Shown: positions 58,824 through 64,000 of the stretch, in pieces
How the letters are laid out: the number at the start of each line of letters is the position of its first letter
How positions within the stretch are numbered: the first letter of the stretch is position 1
From: Bacteroidia bacterium
GTDB lineage: Bacteria > Bacteroidota > Bacteroidia > B-17B0 > Aurantibacillaceae
Reading direction: 5' to 3'
DNA: 64,000 bases
NCBI GenBank assembly: GCA_016787785.1
Contig: JAEUTO010000005.1
Location: 372,001 to 436,000, forward strand
Notes under the pieces: model-generated
What the model was told of the DNA's origin: nothing
The model's input: only the letters and a program-made list of their open reading frames with translations
Databases searched by the model: none
Translations under genes and position numbers: made by a program

Positions 58824-59840
58824 ATGAAAAAAATCTATTTATCACTTTTATCATTAGCCTGTGGTTTAACTGTAAATGCGCAAACATTAACAGATGCTAA
58901 CCATTCCCCAGCCGTTGGAGATATGAGTACAACATGGCAATGCGATTCGCTGGCGATCACTCCCGGCGCTTCAGGTGCCGGTGCAACCTGGAATTTTGGA
59001 ACAATTGCAACGCATTCAAGCGTAGTAAACAATTACACGGCTGCGGTTAATACAAACACAAGTTATCCAATTCCGGGTGTAGCCGTTGCGTCTTCTATCA
59101 ATAATATTTCTTACTACAAAAGTACCGCAACAGATCTTAAATATTGGGGTGGCAATATTTTTGTTGGCGGTTTATCTGCTACATTGGTCTATACTGCTTC
59201 AGCTATTACGGCATCTTATCCTATGAGTCTTAATGGTACCGCTAATTCCGTAACTGGTGGAAGCATTTCAATCCCGTCATTATCACAAAACGGAACATTT
59301 ACCGGAAATAGTAAAACCCTTGCAGATGGCACAGGTACATTGATCCTGCCTTCTGGAACATATAATAATGGTATACGTGTGGTTACTAGTCAAACTATAA
59401 ATTTTACTGCGCCTTTAGGTTCGGGAACTGTTACTCAAATAAATTATGATTATTATGAAGCAGGAGTAAAAAATTCGCTATTTACAATTTCCACATCTAC
59501 ATTTCAGATCGGACCTCCATTTTCTTCAACCTCTACGCAAACTATAGTTACAAGAAGCAATCCCTCAACGGTTGGTGTAAAAGAAAATAAACAAAATGCG
59601 ATTGATCTTGTTGTTTTCCCAAATCCTTCAAGTGCAACTTTAAATTTTGTTACAGAAAGTAAAGAAGCAAAGCTTATTTTAATTTATGATATCAGCGGGA
59701 AATTAGTGGATACACAAACTATCACGGATGGTAAATTAAAATTAAATGTATCTGCTTACAATAACGGTTTATATATGTATTCGGTTATTGGTAACGCAAA
59801 CCAAACGCTAAGAACAGGTAAAGTAACTGTAAGTCATTAA
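58824..59840 (+). CDS. Secreted protein with T9SS sorting domain (tandem paralogue 1)
   Basis: A 338-residue protein with signal MKKIYLSLLSLACGLTVNAQ. It begins TLTDANHSPAVGDMSTTWQC and ends in a T9SS type A sorting domain (about 262-338: VFPNPSSATLNF to LRTGKVTVSH). It is closely related along its whole length to the next gene: shared NHSPA, GNSKTLADGTGTL, RVVTSQTINFT, TISTS, STSTQTIVTR and LYMYSVIGNANQTL. No enzyme motif is visible. A TAnnTTTG-like box (TATTTTTG, 58793-58800) lies 24 bases upstream of the ATG. Confidence 0.85.
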   Translation: MKKIYLSLLSLACGLTVNAQTLTDANHSPAVGDMSTTWQCDSLAITPGASGAGATWNFGTIATHSSVVNNYTAAVNTNTSYPIPGVAVASSINNISYYKSTATDLKYWGGNIFVGGLSATLVYTASAITASYPMSLNGTANSVTGGSISIPSLSQNGTFTGNSKTLADGTGTLILPSGTYNNGIRVVTSQTINFTAPLGSGTVTQINYDYYEAGVKNSLFTISTSTFQIGPPFSSTSTQTIVTRSNPSTVGVKENKQNAIDLVVFPNPSSATLNFVTESKEAKLILIYDISGKLVDTQTITDGKLKLNVSAYNNGLYMYSVIGNANQTLRTGKVTVSH

Positions 59841-59864
59841 TCGCAATAGAAAATAAACATTCAA

Positions 59865-59893
59865 AAAAGCCATCCTTTTTAGGATGGTTTTTT
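59865..59893 (+). terminator. Rho-independent terminator
   Basis: Stem CCATCCT / AGGATGG with a TTTT loop, preceded by A and followed by T runs, after paralogue 1. Confidence 0.8.
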
Positions 59894-60006
59894 GTTTAAT
59901 GCCCCTATGTTTGTTAAAATTCCCTCATTTAACTCCTTTATCCCAAAAAAGTTAAAAAGAACTTGTTTTTTTTTCTATTTTTGGTGAAATACTAAAATAA
60001 AAAAAC

Positions 60007-61017
60007 ATGAAAAAAATTTATCTATCTTTCTTTACAGCTTTAGCAGGTTTGTCTTTAAACGCACAAACATTAACCGACGCTAACCACTCTCCGGCAGCAG
60101 GAGATATGTATTCAACTTACCAATGCGACTCTGCAGCTATTAGCACAGGTGCGGCAGGTGCCGGTGCATTATGGAATTTTACAGGTGTTGCAACACATAG
60201 CAGCATTGTAAATAATTATACTGCTACCGCAAATTCAAATGCTTCTTACCCAATTCCAGGTGTACAGATGGGTTCAGCAGCATCTAATTTATCGTATTAC
60301 AAATCTAGCGCAACCAGCTATAATTATTGGGGTGGTAATGTTACAATTGCAGCAATTGCAGCATCATTTGTTTATTCTGCACCTGCAGTTTTAGCGGCTT
60401 ATCCAATGAGTTTATCTACAACAAGTAATGCTGCTACTGCAGGAAGTGTTGCGATCCCTGCTTTATCACAAACAGGAACATTTACAGGTAACAGCACAAC
60501 ACTTGCTGATGGAACAGGAACTTTAGCTTTAGTTACCGGAACTTATACAAGCGCTATCCGTGTAGTTACTTCTCAAACAATTAACTTTACTGTACAATTA
60601 GGTGCAGGATCTGTAACTCAAAAAAATTGGGATTACTATAACGTAGGTACTAAAGAAGCTTTATTTACTATTTCAACTTCTACAATTGTTGCACCATTAG
60701 CAGGTACATCAACTCAAACAATTGTAACCCGTCACAAACCATTAGTTACAGGTATTAAAGAAGCGAATACAACTTCATTTAACTTAGTTGTTTTCCCTAA
60801 CCCATCAAGCACTACTGTAAATTTTGCTACAGAAAATACAGAAGCAAAACAAGTAGCTGTTTATGACGTTACAGGTAAATTAGTTGCAAAACAAAATTTA
60901 ACAGAAGGTAAATTAACGTTAGATGTTTCTTCTTACACAACAGGTTTATACATGTACAGTGTAATTGGTAATGCTAACCAAACTTTAAAAACAGGTAAAA
61001 TTACTGTTAGTCACTAA
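60007..61017 (+). CDS. Secreted protein with T9SS sorting domain (tandem paralogue 2)
   Basis: A 336-residue protein, a tandem duplicate of the preceding gene. Signal MKKIYLSFFTALAGLSLNAQ, then TLTDANHSPAAGDMYSTYQC, GNSTTLADGTGTL, RVVTSQTINFTVQLGAGSV and a T9SS type A sorting domain ending LKTGKITVSH. Its codons look more uniform than those of its twin, as expected of a highly expressed gene. The leader region is also duplicated: a TATTTTTG box (59976-59983) with the same T-rich run before it lies 23 bases upstream of the ATG. It has its own terminator. Confidence 0.85.
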   Translation: MKKIYLSFFTALAGLSLNAQTLTDANHSPAAGDMYSTYQCDSAAISTGAAGAGALWNFTGVATHSSIVNNYTATANSNASYPIPGVQMGSAASNLSYYKSSATSYNYWGGNVTIAAIAASFVYSAPAVLAAYPMSLSTTSNAATAGSVAIPALSQTGTFTGNSTTLADGTGTLALVTGTYTSAIRVVTSQTINFTVQLGAGSVTQKNWDYYNVGTKEALFTISTSTIVAPLAGTSTQTIVTRHKPLVTGIKEANTTSFNLVVFPNPSSTTVNFATENTEAKQVAVYDVTGKLVAKQNLTEGKLTLDVSSYTTGLYMYSVIGNANQTLKTGKITVSH

Positions 61018-61037
61018 TAATAAATTTTTTTTAAGAA

Positions 61038-61066
61038 AAGCCACTCATATCGGGTGGCTTTTTTTG
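61038..61066 (+). terminator. Rho-independent terminator
   Basis: Stem AAGCCAC / GTGGCTT with a 9-base loop and following T run, after paralogue 2. Confidence 0.8.
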
Positions 61067-61079
61067 TTTAATACAATTT

Positions 61080-61217
61080 AAGCCACATAGAAAACATAGG
61101 AACATAGACAAAAACAACTTTGTGCTTATGAGTTCTACATTTTTTCTTCGCGCAGCGAAGGAAATTCTATGTTTTCCTTATTTTTTCTATGAAAATCCTA
61201 TGTATCTATGCGGTTAA
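61080..61217. repeat. CACATAG-type intergenic element
   Basis: Left end AAGCCACATAGAAAACATAG, then AACATAG and AACTTTGTGCTTATGAGTTC, a central hairpin TTTCTTCGC-GCA-GCGAAGGAAA (61143-61164, one G-T wobble), and right end CTATGTATCTATGCGGTTAA. It occupies the gap between the paralogue terminator and the yqeY gene. Confidence 0.7.
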
Positions 61218-61294
61218 TTTTTCTTTTTAGTTTAAGCGGTCTTTATATATGGTTAATTTTTTTATTTTTGTATGTAAATTAAATAAGAGCGAAT

Positions 61295-61735
61295 ATGAAT
61301 ATTGAAGAAAAAATAAACGGTGAAATAAAAACAGCCATGTTGGCAAAGGATGCAAAAAAGTTGGAAGCACTGCGTGGCATAAAATCAGTTATATTATTAT
61401 TAAAAACGTCGCCTGAAGGTTTAACGGATGACAGTGTTAATAAGGCATTACAAAAAGAAGTAAAAAAACGTAAAGAATCTGCGGAGATCTATAAAAGCCA
61501 AAACCGTCCCGATCTTGAAGAAGTTGAATTATCGCAGGCCGCTATAATAGAAGAATATTTGCCAAAACAAATGAGTGAAGAGGAAGTAAAAGCGGAGTTG
61601 GTTAAAATTATAGCTTCTGTTGGTGCAACTGGCCCCGGTGATATGGGCAAGGTAATGGGCGCTGCTTCAAAAACTTTGGCTGGCAAAGCCGATAATAAAA
61701 TGGTATCTGTTTTAGTAAAACAATTGTTGGGATAA
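61295..61735 (+). CDS. yqeY: GatB/YqeY domain protein
   Basis: A 146-residue single-domain protein: NIEEKINGEIKTAMLAKDAK, LEALRGIKSVILLL, KRKESAEIYKSQNRPDLEEV, EYLPKQMSEEEVKAELVKI and DMGKVMGAASKTLAGKAD. The same domain forms the tRNA-binding tail of GatB in the Asp/Glu-tRNA amidotransferase; stand-alone YqeY proteins are common and their role is not settled. It converges with tonB across a bidirectional terminator. Confidence 0.92.
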   Translation: MNIEEKINGEIKTAMLAKDAKKLEALRGIKSVILLLKTSPEGLTDDSVNKALQKEVKKRKESAEIYKSQNRPDLEEVELSQAAIIEEYLPKQMSEEEVKAELVKIIASVGATGPGDMGKVMGAASKTLAGKADNKMVSVLVKQLLG

Positions 61736-61787
61736 TTATTTTCCTGCAATCTTAATTTCCCTTCACAGTATAAGTTTATCAAAACAA

Positions 61788-61816
61788 AAAAGGCCGGAAA
61801 CTAGTCCCGGCCTTTT
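61788..61816. terminator. Bidirectional terminator
   Basis: Ten-bp stem AAAAGGCCGG / CCGGCCTTTT with a 9-base loop between the convergent yqeY and tonB-like genes. Confidence 0.8.
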
Positions 61817-61852
61817 ACACATATTTACAACACACCTTAACCAGACCCTAAA

Positions 61853-62665
61853 CTAATTAAGTTTAAATTTTATTGGCAATTGATAATATACTTTTACCGG
61901 TTGACCTTTTACAGTGGCGGGACTTTTAAAATTGGGTATCATACCAACTACGCGCAAAGCTTCTTCATCCATTCCATAACCGGCGTTGTTCAATAATGTA
62001 AGGTTACACACTTTTCCTTTTTCATCTACTACAAACTTTACATACACCGAACCTTGTTTGCCATATTCGGAAGCAACAACGGGATACTTTATATTTTTTG
62101 ATACAAACTGATATAGCGCTTTTAAGCCGCCTTCAAATTCCGGTTGCGTGTCTACGCCATACGACTCTTCTACATCTTTTTTTCCGCCACCAGTACTTGT
62201 AATTGAACCAGTGGTTTTTCCATCTGTATCGGTTGTTCCGGTTGTAGCAACAGAACCTGTTCCTGTTGTTACAGGAGTATGATCTATGTTTACTGAATTC
62301 GTTGAAACAATTGCAGAGTCGGTTATTCTTCTTGCAATTTCATCAGATGTTTTAGGATCTGATTTTGTTTTAGTTTCAGCTTCTGTTTTTTTCTCTGCAG
62401 GTTCATCTTTTTTAAGATCAAATATTGTTACCGTAGAAGAATCCTGAATAACTAATTGTGAATTGTCTTGATCAGGCATATTATTTCTGTTACTATAATA
62501 ATAGGCTATAGACATAAATGTTCCAAATCCAAATATCATTATCGATAATGATTTAAATATGGTACTGCCATAAGAAGAACGAATTGCGTATGCACCATAA
62601 TTTTTATTTCTCTTAGCAAAAATAATCTCGTTTATTTTTTGCTGGTTGTTCATTAGGTAGCTCAT
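61853..62665 (-). CDS. Energy transducer TonB
   Basis: A 270-residue TonB-like protein. A cytoplasmic start (NNQQKINEIIFAKRNKNYGA) leads into one transmembrane helix at about 34-52 (SLSIMIFGFGTFMSIAYYY). An acidic/Lys and Thr/Gly-rich periplasmic spacer follows (about 75-170, KKTEAETKTKSDPKTSDE). The TonB C-terminal domain (about 178-270) shows PEFEGGLKALYQFVSKNIKY, GSVYVKFVVDEKGKVCNLTL and YQLPIKFKLN. It would energise outer-membrane transport such as the receptor-like barrel at 5180, though no link is shown here. Confidence 0.9.
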   Translation of the reverse strand: MSYLMNNQQKINEIIFAKRNKNYGAYAIRSSYGSTIFKSLSIMIFGFGTFMSIAYYYSNRNNMPDQDNSQLVIQDSSTVTIFDLKKDEPAEKKTEAETKTKSDPKTSDEIARRITDSAIVSTNSVNIDHTPVTTGTGSVATTGTTDTDGKTTGSITSTGGGKKDVEESYGVDTQPEFEGGLKALYQFVSKNIKYPVVASEYGKQGSVYVKFVVDEKGKVCNLTLLNNAGYGMDEEALRVVGMIPNFKSPATVKGQPVKVYYQLPIKFKLN

Positions 62666-62837
62666 AGTCTTGTTTTTTTAAAGGTTTGATCTTTTTTTGT
62701 ATTCTTCCTTGATACAACTTAGATCCTGATGTAAAATTAGAGCTATGGCAGGGAATATAAAACCAACTACTTAAATGTGGTAGCTTTTGTTTTTTAAGTG
62801 GATTAAAGTAAAAGGGAAATGGTTTATATGATTAAAC

Positions 62838-63794
62838 TTAAAAAGTACAGTCTGCTACATTTCTTCTGGTTACCTTCTCGGTCAATTCCCCGCCAAATAA
62901 GGGAGAGAAGCTTACCATGATCTCGGCAGTATGAGGCGAAGCTCTAAAAACCTTGTTTATAGAGAGGTCGTAGGCCAAACCAACATTTAAAGTCTCTAAT
63001 ACTTTAAACTGTACAATGGCACAAACAAAATTCTTGCCTCGTATGCTGGCACCAAGCGCAAAACGTTTGTTGTAGTAATTCATAATATTCAACTCCAGTG
63101 AAGGTAAACCTGTAATAGGACTATGTGCATTAAGTGCAATCATTAATTTATCAAAATCATTTATTTTAAATTTTTTACCAATGCTAAAATTATAGTGCGG
63201 TAATAATCTTGATGGCGAACCTATTTGACCGCCGATACCCGATTGTTTAAAAACCGAGGCCTGCTGTAAACACAGATCCATAAAGAATTTTTTATTTGTG
63301 ATCCGTATGCCGGGCACCAGATCTGGATAAGCCCAAATCGACCCGTTACTATTTGCAACAGCAGGATCATTTCTGTCTAAATTATTTCTTGTGAGTTTAA
63401 ATTGTTTTACGCCCGCAAATAATCCAAACGACATGATCGTTTTTTTTGTAACCAATAAATGAAACGTGTAGGATAACCAAATATCATTATGCACGAAATT
63501 ACCGGCCTGGTCCTGGTCAACGTAGATGCCAACATTATGCCATTTGGTGTAGCCGCGTTTTGGAACAAAATTATAATTAAAAGACACAAAACCTGATTTG
63601 GGATTATTTGAAAAGCCTATCCACTGCGTTCTTGCTCCAAAAATAAGTTCATACGGCGCGTTAATGGATGTGCCGGATGCGGCGGGATTGTAGCCGATCT
63701 TATTAAAAATAAATTGGGTATACTGAGGAAATTGCTGAGCCTTTATAAGTACACAGCAAAAACATAAAATTATATATAAGGTAAATTTCCTCAT
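62838..63794 (-). CDS. PorP/SprF family T9SS membrane protein
   Basis: A 318-residue outer-membrane beta-barrel with signal MRKFTLYIILCFCCVLIKAQ. PorP/SprF motifs: QQFPQYTQFIFNKIGYNPAA, GARTQWIGFSNNPKSG, FVHNDIWLSYTFHL, HTAEIMVSFSPLFGGE. Such proteins sit beside large CHU_C-tailed secreted proteins and are needed for their secretion or attachment through T9SS. The ATG overlaps the stop of the upstream CHU_C gene (ATGA), which confirms the usual pair. Confidence 0.92.
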   Translation of the reverse strand: MRKFTLYIILCFCCVLIKAQQFPQYTQFIFNKIGYNPAASGTSINAPYELIFGARTQWIGFSNNPKSGFVSFNYNFVPKRGYTKWHNVGIYVDQDQAGNFVHNDIWLSYTFHLLVTKKTIMSFGLFAGVKQFKLTRNNLDRNDPAVANSNGSIWAYPDLVPGIRITNKKFFMDLCLQQASVFKQSGIGGQIGSPSRLLPHYNFSIGKKFKINDFDKLMIALNAHSPITGLPSLELNIMNYYNKRFALGASIRGKNFVCAIVQFKVLETLNVGLAYDLSINKVFRASPHTAEIMVSFSPLFGGELTEKVTRRNVADCTF

Positions 63795-64000
63795 CTTAGA
63801 ATAGTAATATCTCCTTTAAGTAGTTTATTCTTATCACCTCCATCGTAATAAAAAACATAATAATAAGTGCCGTCCAATACCTTTATACCATTCCATGTTC
63901 CATCCCAGGGAATATAATTTTCTTTTTGTGAATGCACTTGTTGCCCCCACTTATTGTAGATATACAAAGCAAACTTAGGATACTTATCTATATTATAAAT
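63791..64000 (-). CDS. Gliding motility-associated C-terminal (CHU_C) protein, 3' fragment
   Basis: Only the last 69 codons lie in the window, running off its right edge. The reading frame matches a CHU_C / T9SS type B sorting domain: PKFALYIYNKWGQQVHSQ, PWDGTWNGIKVLDGTYYYVF and KLLKGDITILR at the end. The upstream part of the gene is outside the window, so size and function are unknown. The stop overlaps the PorP/SprF start codon, so the pair is an operon. Confidence 0.85.
   Translation of the reverse strand: MYNIDKYPKFALYIYNKWGQQVHSQKENYIPWDGTWNGIKVLDGTYYYVFYYDGGDKNKLLKGDITILR

Noticed and set aside
58824-61017. Tandem paralogues as an assembly duplication artefact
   Set aside because: The copies differ at many positions throughout and have different intergenic sequence and terminators, so both are real.

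Overview
The window comes from a Bacteroidota chromosome with low-to-moderate GC. Evidence includes ten secreted proteins ending in a type IX secretion system (T9SS) type A sorting domain, a PorP/SprF protein, a gliding-motility (CHU_C) C-terminal domain, a type III glutamine synthetase, LytS/LytTR signalling, and Bacteroidota-type promoters (TTTG, then TAnnTTTG). Shine-Dalgarno sequences are largely absent and several starts appear to be TTG. Genus or species cannot be named from the sequence alone. No rRNA or tRNA genes, prophage, transposase or CRISPR array was seen.

Layout. 1-5 kb: a T9SS-secreted protein, then an operon of ECF sigma factor, small membrane protein (probable anti-sigma) and a TMTC-like membrane glycosyltransferase with TPRs and an unusual Asp/Asn-rich EF-hand-like insert. 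5-21 kb: housekeeping and envelope genes (TonB-receptor-like barrel, DAHP synthase/chorismate mutase, sirtuin, DPP IV, amidohydrolase, a large dockerin-like T9SS protein, YjjG, glutamate dehydrogenase, PlsY, phenylalanine hydroxylase). 21-28.5 kb: a continuous minus-strand block that looks like an ECF-sigma-controlled copper/redox operon: DUF3124 lipoprotein, ECF sigma, small membrane protein, Spy/CpxP-like protein, YHYH protein, multicopper oxidase, redoxin, MbnP and an MbnH-like di-haem peroxidase. Two copies of the promoter-like motif ACCGCAAGTTTT-N12-CATCTAA sit inside it.

28.5-37 kb: small accessory genes (VOC, AlkB, SRPBCC, DUF1801, rhodanese with a metal-binding domain, porin, YcxB-like, OmpA-like). 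37-41.5 kb: a four-gene minus-strand island of an AAA_13-type ATPase, an orphan soluble GT51 transglycosylase, a nucleotidyltransferase and a DUF4238 protein. It is bounded on both sides by intergenic repeats and is the best candidate for an undescribed (possibly defence) system. 42-46.7 kb: glutamine synthetase III, a DUF559 endonuclease gene enclosed by inverted copies of a GC-rich double-hairpin repeat, and a LytS/LytTR two-component pair. Matching 21-bp-spaced GTATACAAA direct repeats lie upstream of the kinase and upstream of the secreted-protein operon that follows.

46.8-64 kb: T9SS-secreted proteins including a probable esterase and a sialidase-like protein, a TPR signalling protein that has lost its SpoIIE phosphatase domain, EamA/YigZ/M42, KdsB, QueA, a tandem pair of paralogous T9SS proteins, YqeY, TonB, PorP/SprF and the 3' end of a CHU_C protein.

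Two families of intergenic structured repeats recur across the window, and their stems vary in sequence while keeping base pairing: a GC-rich double hairpin (five copies) and an element with CACATAG arms and a central hairpin (four copies). This points to selection for, or mobility dependent on, secondary structure.
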